A stretch of 64,000 nt of DNA from Sulfopaludibacter sp963835555 (GTDB lineage: Bacteria > Acidobacteriota > Terriglobia > Bryobacterales > Bryobacteraceae). The notes under the pieces are model-generated. The model worked only from the letters and a program-made list of their open reading frames with translations, was not told the DNA's origin and did no database searches. The DNA lies in contig CAWIGC010000004.1 in the NCBI GenBank assembly GCA_963835555.1, positions 18,060 through 82,059 on the forward strand, given 5' to 3'. The translations under genes were made by a program, and so were the position numbers. Positions within the stretch are counted from its first letter, which is position 1. Every line of letters begins with the position of its first letter. Positions 26,829 through 33,555 of this stretch are shown here, one piece after another.

Positions 26829-26930
26829 CCGGGAAACAGAACCACGACCCGCACCGGCGCGGGGAGATCCTTTCCATTCGAGCCCGACCAGAATTGCCCG
26901 TTCGCGAGCGGGATTGCTAGGCGGCGTGTG

Positions 26931-27236
26931 CTATGCCTCCGAAGTCTGGTGCACCGGGACGCCGGGCACGGTCCCGCCGGACACGCCGGTGGCTGAGCTT
27001 TGAGAATTGTTCGAGTACGAGTGTGAGGTTTTCTGGGTCACCACCGTGGAGATGGCGTGCTTGAAGATCAACTGCTCTTGATTGTTGGTTTCCAGCACCA
27101 GGGAATATTTGTCAAAACTCTTGATGCGTCCGGACAACTTGACGCCGCTCATTAAGTAAATGGTAAGGACGATTTTATCCTTGCGCGCGTTATTCAAAAA
27201 ACTATCTTGGATGTTCTGCGCCGGCTTGGTCTCCAT
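26931..27236 (-). CDS. hfq: RNA chaperone Hfq
   Basis: A 101-residue Sm-like RNA chaperone that pairs small RNAs with mRNAs. Sm1 is NIQDSFLNNARKDKIVLTIY followed by LMSGVKLSGRIKSFDKYSLV; Sm2 is LETNNQEQLIFKHAISTVV, with the FKHAISTV close to the canonical YKHAISTV. The start ATG 27236 with GGGGGA upstream is used; the longer frame up to 27308 adds unrelated residues. A C-terminal tail of about 30 residues (SNNSQSSATGVSGG) is low complexity, as in other Hfqs. It lies directly upstream of hflX. Confidence 0.95.
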   Translation of the reverse strand: METKPAQNIQDSFLNNARKDKIVLTIYLMSGVKLSGRIKSFDKYSLVLETNNQEQLIFKHAISTVVTQKTSHSYSNNSQSSATGVSGGTVPGVPVHQTSEA

Positions 27237-27362
27237 GGTTCCCCCAAAAAACGCCCCAAATATCAGGGCAAATAGAGCAGTTCTACGCTTGCGACTGTAA
27301 TTGTACACCTATTCACGATGGGGTGGTGGAGTAGCGCTCGCGGCCCGGCCGCCTGGACCTTC

Positions 27363-27665
27363 TTACTCGTCTTCGTGTTCGTCGTGCAGCGCGGCGGGAC
27401 CGGATGCGGTCATTTGCGATAGTTCCTCGCGGCCCAGTGAACGCGAGGGCGCGGCGTTCTTTTTACCGGTGACCATCACCGGTTCGAGCAGGAACTGGCC
27501 GGCTGAGACCAACTCCTGCTCCAGGTTGAAATCCGGAATCCCCTTCAACTCGGGGATCTGCGCAATCCCGTGTTCGGTGATGACGCATTCCATGCCATTC
27601 CGCAGGCGGAAGTGAATTCTGATTTGTTTCCGGATTGAGAGTTTGCGCAGATCCGCAAGTGTCAT
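27363..27665 (-). CDS. small conserved unknown protein between dksA-like and hfq
   Basis: A 100-residue protein not assigned to a family. It begins MTLADLRKLSIRKQIRIHFR, followed by LRNGMECVITEHGIAQIPEL, and ends with an acidic tail (HDEHEDE). The basic, helical N-terminus suggests nucleic acid or ribosome contact, without firm support. It overlaps the dksA-like gene by four bases (ATGA), so it is co-transcribed and likely translationally coupled. Confidence 0.7.
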   Translation of the reverse strand: MTLADLRKLSIRKQIRIHFRLRNGMECVITEHGIAQIPELKGIPDFNLEQELVSAGQFLLEPVMVTGKKNAAPSRSLGREELSQMTASGPAALHDEHEDE

Positions 27666-28075
27666 CGGTCGGCTTCCTGGAATTCGTTCTCCATTTCACC
27701 GGCGGCAATCCGGGCCGCGATGGCTTCCTGGCAGGTGACGCAAAAACGGGCCCAGGGAAGAGCATCGAGCCGCTTGGTGGAAATTGGTTCTTCACACTCC
27801 AGGCAGACCCCGTATTGACCCAGCTCGATGCGGTGCAGAGCGTCGGAGATCTCTCGCAATAACTTCATGTCGATGTTGTTGCGATTGAGAAAAATCCATT
27901 CTTCGTGGTGCTGCTGGCTCAAATCGCCTTCGTCGGAAGGGACATCCAAACGGGACACTACCTGAGCCGCCTTTTGTGCGGACATGCTGCGGCGGATTTC
28001 TTCCGCCTTCTTCTCGAGCACCTTCTTGTATGTAGCCGTCTTGGGCTTCGGCGCGTTTTTAATATTCGTATTCAT
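27662..28075 (-). CDS. DksA/TraR-family zinc-finger protein
   Basis: A 137-residue protein. A coiled-coil segment (LEKKAEEIRRSMSAQKAAQV, IDMKLLREISDALHRIELGQ) is followed by the zinc finger YGVCLECEEPISTKRLDALP with FCVTCQEAIAA (CxxC...CxxC). DksA-type proteins enter the RNA polymerase secondary channel and act with ppGpp; the coiled-coil tip acidic pair expected for DksA is in DEGDLSQQHHEEW. It begins the operon dksA-like / unknown / hfq / hflX; the promoter is at 28180-28209. Confidence 0.88.
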   Translation of the reverse strand: MNTNIKNAPKPKTATYKKVLEKKAEEIRRSMSAQKAAQVVSRLDVPSDEGDLSQQHHEEWIFLNRNNIDMKLLREISDALHRIELGQYGVCLECEEPISTKRLDALPWARFCVTCQEAIAARIAAGEMENEFQEADR

Positions 28076-28179
28076 TTCTTTAAGACTGCCGATCTCAGAA
28101 TGATCAGATGGTTAAGACGCGGACCTGACCTCAAAAGTTGCAACGGCTCACTGGTGAGGGGTCACTACGTGGACTGAAA

Positions 28180-28209
28180 AGTATAGCCTGTCTGGCAAGT
28201 CCAAGTCAA
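28180..28209 (-). promoter_or_regulatory. sigma-70 promoter for the dksA-hfq-hflX operon
   Basis: On the minus strand TTGACT (28209-28204), an 18-bp spacer and TATACT (28185-28180) form a near-consensus promoter, giving a leader of about 100 nt before the dksA-like gene. Confidence 0.55.
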
Positions 28210-28290
28210 ACATTCCGTATTCTTACAAACGTTTACAAAACTTCGCTGTAAAGAACACGGCTGGCTCATTCGTCTGAGCACTGTTCCTCT

Positions 28291-28372
28291 GACTAGTTCC
28301 GTTAACTAGTCTCTCTGACGCAACTCTCCCCCCAGGTAGGACGCCCGACCGGCTGTCCTACCTGATTTTTTT
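28291..28372 (+). ncRNA. candidate small RNA 3' part with terminator, plus strand
   Basis: In the 280-bp gap before etfA, the plus strand has a perfect hairpin GACTAGT-TCCGTTA-ACTAGTC (28291-28311) and then a 10-bp stem CAGGTAGGAC / GTCCTACCTG (28333-28364) with a T7 tail (28366-28372). This is a text-book rho-independent terminator, yet no plus-strand protein gene precedes it. On the minus strand the same stem overlaps the etfA stop and has no T run. A small plus-strand RNA from about 28210 onward is plausible, and hfq is close by. Its promoter is not clear. Confidence 0.35.
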
Positions 28373-29332
28373 CAGAGCTTCCACCAGTTCGGGCACTACC
28401 TGAAACAGATCCCCGACGATACCGTAGTCCGCCACTTCGAAAATAGGAGCATTTGCATCCTTATTGATGGCGACGATCGTGCGCGAACCCTTCATGCCCA
28501 CCAGGTGCTGGATGGCGCCGGAGATTCCGACCGCAAGGTACATTTTGGGCGCCACGGTTTGGCCGCTGCTGCCCACCTGGCGCTCCATGGGTAGCCATCC
28601 GGCATCGCAGATGGGACGGGACGCCGCTAGTTCGGCCCCGAGGACATCGGCGAGCTCTTGCACGATGGGGATATTCTCGGCTTCCTTGATCCCCCGGCCC
28701 ACCGAGACGATGATCTCGGCGGCGCCCAGATCCACGGCGCGCTGCGATTCGCGAAACAGCTCGCCCGGTTTGATGCGAATGTCCGTGGCGGCCAGCGCGG
28801 GGGCGACGGTCTCCACCGGCGCACTACCTTCGGCAAGCTGATCGGCGCGATAGGCGCCGGCCTGCAATGAGGCGAAGTTGGGGCCCTCGCCGGTGAAGCG
28901 GATGTCGGCGTTTACCTTACCCTGAAACAGTTGCCGCACCAGCACGAGTTCCCCGCCGGCCACCCTGTGGGCCACCACGTCGCTTACGGCCACTTTGCCC
29001 AGAGCGGTGGCCAACTTGGGCAGGAAGTCGCGGACCTGGTACGTGTGCGGGAACAGAACCAGCGAAGGCTTGACCCGCTCGATAAGCTGGCGCAGAGCCG
29101 CCGTGTAACCGTCCGGCGTATAGTCCTTCAACAGGTCGTGATCGACGGCGTAGACCTTGTCGAGCTGTTTGGATCCCAGCTCTCCGGCCAGCGCCGCAAT
29201 CCCCTGCCCCAGTACCGCGGCGGAGGCGGTGGTATTCAGCTCTTTGGCAAGCTGCTGAGCGGCTGCCAGGGTCTCGAAAGACATGCGGTTCCAAACACCC
29301 GCACGTTGTTCCAATACGGCCAGAATGCTCAT
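28358..29332 (-). CDS. etfA: electron transfer flavoprotein alpha subunit
   Basis: The 324-residue FAD-binding subunit that with EtfB carries electrons from acyl-CoA and other dehydrogenases. The FAD domain has LGAAEIIVSVGRGIKEAENI and GAELAASRPICDAGWLPMER, then QVGSSGQTVAPKMYLAVGIS and GAIQHLVGMKGSRTIVAINK with DANAPIFEVADYGIVGDLFQ, all signature EtfA motifs. It overlaps etfB by four bases (ATGA). A hairpin lies at its stop. Confidence 0.95.
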   Translation of the reverse strand: MSILAVLEQRAGVWNRMSFETLAAAQQLAKELNTTASAAVLGQGIAALAGELGSKQLDKVYAVDHDLLKDYTPDGYTAALRQLIERVKPSLVLFPHTYQVRDFLPKLATALGKVAVSDVVAHRVAGGELVLVRQLFQGKVNADIRFTGEGPNFASLQAGAYRADQLAEGSAPVETVAPALAATDIRIKPGELFRESQRAVDLGAAEIIVSVGRGIKEAENIPIVQELADVLGAELAASRPICDAGWLPMERQVGSSGQTVAPKMYLAVGISGAIQHLVGMKGSRTIVAINKDANAPIFEVADYGIVGDLFQVVPELVEALKKIR

Positions 29333-30099
29333 AGGACGCGCGCCTCGAATTTCAGTTTTTCCACCAGTTGGGCGGCCGCTTCCTTGGGGCTGCCTTCAAA
29401 CAGTTGCGTGCGCTTGGTGCGTTCAGGCAGATAGATGCGGTCCAGCGCGATGGCCGGGGACGCCGGGGCGCCGCCAAGATCGGCGGCAGTGAGCCGTTTG
29501 AGCTCTTTCGATTTGGCCTTTTTGATTCCCATGAGCGTGGCATATCGCAGCTTGCTGATGCCGCTCTGAATCGTAAGCAGTGCCGGAAGCGGCATCTCCA
29601 CATGCTGGAACCAGCCGTCTTCGAGCTCGCGCTTCACCTTGATGGCGCCATCCAGCTTTTCCACTTGCATAATGATGGTGGCATGGGGCAGGCCCAGCAG
29701 TTCCGCGAGTATGACGCCGGTCTGCCCGTAGCCGAGGTCGTCGGACTGCAGACCGGTGAGCACCAGGTCGGGGGACTCGGTACGGATGGCGGCAGCCAGC
29801 ATGCGGGCAGCGGCCAGGGGATCCAGAGCGCCCATTTCTTCTTCGATGTGGATGGCGCGGTCGGCGCCTTTGGCCAGCGCCTCGCGAATGGTTTGAGCGG
29901 CGCGGGCGGGAGCGGCGCACAGCGCCACCACTTCTCCGCCGTGCTTTTCTTTCAATTGCAGGGCTTCTTCCAGAGCATAGGCGTCCGGCTCATTGATCTC
30001 GTAGGCAATATCGCCTTCCTCGATCCATTGGCCCGAGGATGCGATTTTGAGCTGCGAATCGCGAGCGGGAACCTGCTTGATCGCAACGACTATCTTCAT
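29329..30099 (-). CDS. etfB: electron transfer flavoprotein beta subunit
   Basis: The 256-residue AMP-binding partner of EtfA. MKIVVAIKQVPARDSQLKIA is the typical start, then INEPDAYALEEALQLKEKHG, and the AMP-binding segment SDDLGYGQTGVILAELLGLP. It lies downstream of fabF with 46 bp between; the order acpP-fabF-etfB-etfA joins fatty acid synthesis to acyl-CoA electron transfer, possibly one operon. Confidence 0.95.
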   Translation of the reverse strand: MKIVVAIKQVPARDSQLKIASSGQWIEEGDIAYEINEPDAYALEEALQLKEKHGGEVVALCAAPARAAQTIREALAKGADRAIHIEEEMGALDPLAAARMLAAAIRTESPDLVLTGLQSDDLGYGQTGVILAELLGLPHATIIMQVEKLDGAIKVKRELEDGWFQHVEMPLPALLTIQSGISKLRYATLMGIKKAKSKELKRLTAADLGGAPASPAIALDRIYLPERTKRTQLFEGSPKEAAAQLVEKLKFEARVL

Positions 30100-30145
30100 A
30101 GGAGTTTAAGAAAAAATCCGTCAGCCTGATTTACGCGATTTATTT

Positions 30146-31384
30146 CTACTCGAACCGTTTAAAAATCAGGCAACCGTTGGTGCCGCCAAAACCAAAACTG
30201 TTGGAAAGCGCGTAGTCGATTTTCATGGAACGCGCGGTATGCGGCACATAATCTAAATCGCAACCCTCATCGGGAATGTCGAGATTGATGGTCGGCGGCG
30301 CGATCTGATCGCGTAGCGCCATTACGGTAATGCCGGCTTCCAATCCACCGGCGCCGCCCAGAAGGTGGCCCGTCATACTCTTGGTAGAGCTCACCGCCAC
30401 TTTATACGCATGATCGCCGAACGCCCGCTTCAAGGCCGCTGTTTCGGCGCGATCGCCCACATTGGTCGAGGTGCCATGGGCGTTCACGTAGTCGATCTGG
30501 TGAGGCTCGATTTTGGCGTCGCGCATGGCGTTGCGCATCACCCGGTAGGCACCGTCCCCGTTATCCGGCGGCGCGGTCACGTGGAACGCGTCGGCGCTCA
30601 TACCGTAGCCTACCAGTTCGGCCTGAATGTGAGCTCCGCGACGCCGGGCGAACTCCAGTTCCTCAATCACCAGGATGCCGGCTCCCTCACCAACCACGAA
30701 GCCATCCCGGTCCTTGTCCCAGGGACGCGACGCGCGCAACGGGTCGTCATTGCGCGTCGATAAAGCCCGCATGGCCGCGAATCCGCCGATCCCCATGGGA
30801 GTGATACAGGCCTCCGTGCCTCCGCAGATCATGGCATCGGCATCGCCGTGTTGAATCAGCCGGAACGAATCGCCGATGGAATGCGCGCTGGTGGTACACG
30901 CCGTGGCGGTGGCCGAATTCGGACCCTTGGCTCCGCTCCGGATCGAAACGTAGCCCGAAGCCAGATTGATGATGGTTGCCGGAATAAAGAACGGGGAGAT
31001 GCGGCGCGGCCCATCCTTGATTAATGTGAGGTGCTCGCGCTCGATTACCTCGAACCCTCCGATGCCGCTGCCGATATAGACTCCGACTTGTTCCTCGTCC
31101 TCAGGCGATACCTTCAGTCCCGAGTCGGTGAGGGCGAACTCCGCCGCGGCAATGGCGAACTGAATGAAGCGCCCCATTTTCTTGATTTCTTTTTTTTCGA
31201 TGTAACTGGCGGGATCGAAGCCCTTGACCTCTCCCGCAATCCGGCAGGAAAACGCCGAGGCATCGAACTGGGTAATGGGTCCGATGCCGCATTTTCCAGC
31301 ACGGATGGCCTGCCAGGACGCCTCAGTCCCGATCCCAAGCGGCGTCACTAAACCGACGCCGGTCACTACTACTCTTCGCGGCAA
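30146..31384 (-). CDS. fabF: 3-oxoacyl-ACP synthase II
   Basis: The condensing enzyme of fatty acid elongation (412 residues). The catalytic triad is visible: Cys in GPNSATATACTTSAHSIGDS, His in DYVNAHGTSTNVGDRAETAA, and Lys/His in KVAVSSTKSMTGHLLGGAGG. The start TTG 31384 (PRRVVVTGVGLVTPLGIGTE follows) with GGGAGAG upstream fits the family N-terminus; ATG 31411 would add nine unlikely residues. It is 27 bp after acpP, the usual acpP-fabF order. Confidence 0.95.
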   Translation of the reverse strand: MPRRVVVTGVGLVTPLGIGTEASWQAIRAGKCGIGPITQFDASAFSCRIAGEVKGFDPASYIEKKEIKKMGRFIQFAIAAAEFALTDSGLKVSPEDEEQVGVYIGSGIGGFEVIEREHLTLIKDGPRRISPFFIPATIINLASGYVSIRSGAKGPNSATATACTTSAHSIGDSFRLIQHGDADAMICGGTEACITPMGIGGFAAMRALSTRNDDPLRASRPWDKDRDGFVVGEGAGILVIEELEFARRRGAHIQAELVGYGMSADAFHVTAPPDNGDGAYRVMRNAMRDAKIEPHQIDYVNAHGTSTNVGDRAETAALKRAFGDHAYKVAVSSTKSMTGHLLGGAGGLEAGITVMALRDQIAPPTINLDIPDEGCDLDYVPHTARSMKIDYALSNSFGFGGTNGCLIFKRFE

Positions 31385-31411
31385 AACGACTCTCCCTGGT
31401 GAGAAACGCAA

Positions 31412-31651
31412 CTACTTCTTGGAGGTTTTTCCCTCAATGTAGTCCACTGCGTCTTTTACTGTGGTGATCTTCTCGGCGTCTTCGTCTGGGATCTCGAGCT
31501 CGAAAGCCTCTTCAAAGGCCATCACCAGCTCTACGATATCGAGGGAGTCGGCTCCCAGGTCGTCAACGAACGACGCGTTGCTGTCAACCTGGCTCTCATC
31601 TACGCCGAGTTGCTCGACAATAATCTGCTTCACCTTCTGCTCAACAGCCAT
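31412..31651 (-). CDS. acpP: acyl carrier protein
   Basis: A 79-residue acidic four-helix protein carrying the growing fatty acid on phosphopantetheine. The attachment serine is in FVDDLGADSLDIVELVMAFE. Other motifs are EQLGVDESQVDSNASF and EIPDEDAEKITTVKDAVDYI. GGAGG lies upstream of ATG 31651. It is the first gene of the acpP-fabF-etfBA group. Confidence 0.97.
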   Translation of the reverse strand: MAVEQKVKQIIVEQLGVDESQVDSNASFVDDLGADSLDIVELVMAFEEAFELEIPDEDAEKITTVKDAVDYIEGKTSKK

Positions 31652-31843
31652 GATTCCTCCTGGGATATGGTGCGGACGCGATGATTTTAGCGAGCTTTAC
31701 GGAGCTTCCGCAACCTGACGGAACAATCGTATCAGCACACCACGAGCGTTTGCCCGAAAATCATGTCCAGTTCACCCCTATTCTGCCACGAAATTGGTTA
31801 GATGTCCGGGAACTTTTCGGGATGCACAATAGTCCACCCGGCC

Positions 31844-32245
31844 ATGCGATATGCTTTGCGAACCCTGCTCCGCCAACCCACCTTCACGGTAGTGGCGCTT
31901 CTTTCGCTCTCCCTGGGCATCGGTGCGACCGCTTCGGTGTTCAGCGTAGTGGACCGGGTTCTGTTCCGCAGCCTGCCCTTCCACCAGAGCGACCGGTTGG
32001 TCCCTGGGGATCGAAGCGCCCGTACTGCCTTATGATTTTCTCCTGGGCGCAGGCTATTTGCAGTTGAAGCGGCACGTCCCGGCAGGTTTGGTAGCGGTCA
32101 CATCGTGGGTGGGAACAAACGACTTTATGGCGGTGCGGCCGCGGTTTGGCGCTTTCGGCCGATAGCGGCGGCCCTCCTGGCGGCGTGGGTCCCCTTCGCG
32201 GCGGGCGGCCGGGTGGACCCCATGGAAGCGCTTCGCCAGGAGTAG
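31844..32245 (+). pseudogene. remnant of a MacB-like (acidobacterial) ABC permease
   Basis: The N-terminus of an acidobacterial-type MacB-like permease (MRYALRTLLRQPTFTVVALL then SLSLGIGATASVFSVVDRVL) starts at ATG 31844. After about 55 codons it passes into fragments of the periplasmic part (LPYDFLLGAGYLQLKRHVPA in another frame), and ends with AALLAAWVPFAAGGRVDPME ALRQE and a stop at 32245, the typical C-terminal end of this family. These proteins normally have about 800 residues, so most of the interior is lost and frames are broken. Confidence 0.75.
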
Positions 32246-32391
32246 CGAAATGGCTGAAAAGCACCACCGGGCGGTGTTTTCGGGCCAGTTCCGACCTCCG
32301 TCAAGTATCTATTTTTCAATGTTTTAGGCGCTTTGTTAATTTGGCGCAACAGATGCACTGCAGGAATACGTCGAAATTGATGAGGCAGCCT

Positions 32392-33495
32392 ATGAGATTA
32401 ACCGCTTGCAACACTCGTTTATCCGGCATCCTGGTGTTTTTGGCTGCGTCCGGCCTGGTCCTGGCGCAACCGAATGCCCCCACCGGGTCATGGCGCCGCG
32501 CCACCGATCCCGCACCCGCGGCCCAGCAAACCCCGCCACCCGAGGCGCAACAGCAGCAGCAACCGCCGCAACAGCAGGATCCCTCGGAACCCGTCGCGCG
32601 CAGCGGCGACTTCGGACCAACCGGTCAGGATACGCCCCAGACCGGGCAGCAGCAGGCCCAGCGGCCGGCTTACGGCCTTCCGCCCCAAGTCACGGTGAAA
32701 CCGGGGACGTATGTCACAATCCTCACCAATCAGGCGCTCTCTTCGGATCATAACCAGGTGGGAGATGCTTTCTCCGGCACCTTATTGCAGCCCCTGGTGG
32801 CCGATGGCGTGGTGGTGGCCCAGCGAGGGCAAACCGTGTATGGCCGCGTGGCGGTGGCGGAGAAGGCGCATGGCGGTAAGGATTCCCGCCTTGGGTTGGA
32901 ACTGACCGGCGTCACGCTGGCGGACGGCACGCAGCAGTCCATCCAGTCGCAACTGGTGGCGCAACAGGGTCCGAGGACTCCGGCCGGAGTGCAAGCCGGC
33001 ACGGTAGCCGGCGCCACCGGAGTGGGCGCGGTAGTTGGCGGAATCGCGGGCGGCGGCATGGGCGTGGGCGTAGGCGCGGGTGTCGGCGCGGCAGCCGGAA
33101 TTCTCGGCGTGCTCCTGACGCGCAACCACGAAACCCGCATTTACCCGGAATCGGCGCTCACCTTCAACGTGACTTCCCCCGTCACCGTATCGACGCTGAA
33201 TGCTCCGCAGGCTTTCCGGTTCGTGGGGCCCGAAGACTACGACCGGCCCGCCCTGCAGTATTCCAGGCGGCCCGCTCCGGCGACGGTGGCGGCCCCCGCA
33301 TACGCTTACCCCTATCCCGGCTACTATCCGTACTATGGCTTGGGCTATGGATATCCCTACTGGGGACCGTCCGTGTTCATCGGAGGCGGATGGGGCGGTG
33401 GATGGGGTTATGGCGGCTTCGGCGGATACCGCGGCGGCTTCGGTGGATACCGCGGCGGCTTCGGCGGCTACCGCGGCGGCTTCGGCCGCAGGTAA
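32392..33495 (+). CDS. secreted glycine- and glutamine-rich protein
   Basis: A 367-residue exported protein: signal peptide (MRLTACNTRLSGILVFLAAS then GLVLAQ), a Pro/Gln-rich linker (residues 28-110), a domain with PGTYVTILTNQALSSDHNQV and VAQRGQTVYGRVAVAEKAHG (a beta-sandwich seen in TrbI/VirB10-like or adhesin-like proteins), a Gly-rich helical hairpin (AVVGGIAGGGMGVGVGAGVG, glycine zipper), and a C-terminus of GYRGGFG repeats at least four times. The start ATG 32392 has GAGGCAG upstream. It probably lies in the envelope. It is followed by a hairpin (33515-33555). Confidence 0.7.
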   Translation: MRLTACNTRLSGILVFLAASGLVLAQPNAPTGSWRRATDPAPAAQQTPPPEAQQQQQPPQQQDPSEPVARSGDFGPTGQDTPQTGQQQAQRPAYGLPPQVTVKPGTYVTILTNQALSSDHNQVGDAFSGTLLQPLVADGVVVAQRGQTVYGRVAVAEKAHGGKDSRLGLELTGVTLADGTQQSIQSQLVAQQGPRTPAGVQAGTVAGATGVGAVVGGIAGGGMGVGVGAGVGAAAGILGVLLTRNHETRIYPESALTFNVTSPVTVSTLNAPQAFRFVGPEDYDRPALQYSRRPAPATVAAPAYAYPYPGYYPYYGLGYGYPYWGPSVFIGGGWGGGWGYGGFGGYRGGFGGYRGGFGGYRGGFGRR

Positions 33496-33514
33496 CGGCA
33501 GCATTGTAGGCCAG

Positions 33515-33555
33515 GCGGGAGGCGCACCCTTCGGGCACGGGCGTGCGTCTCCCGC
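33515..33555 (+). terminator. hairpin after the glycine-rich protein gene
   Basis: GCGGGAG-G-CGCAC pairs with GTGCG-T-CTCCCGC (one mismatch), a stable GC-rich stem 20 bp after the stop of the preceding gene, without a T run. It overlaps the earliest possible start of comEC (33543), which makes the later starts (33567 or 33588) more likely for that gene. Confidence 0.4.
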
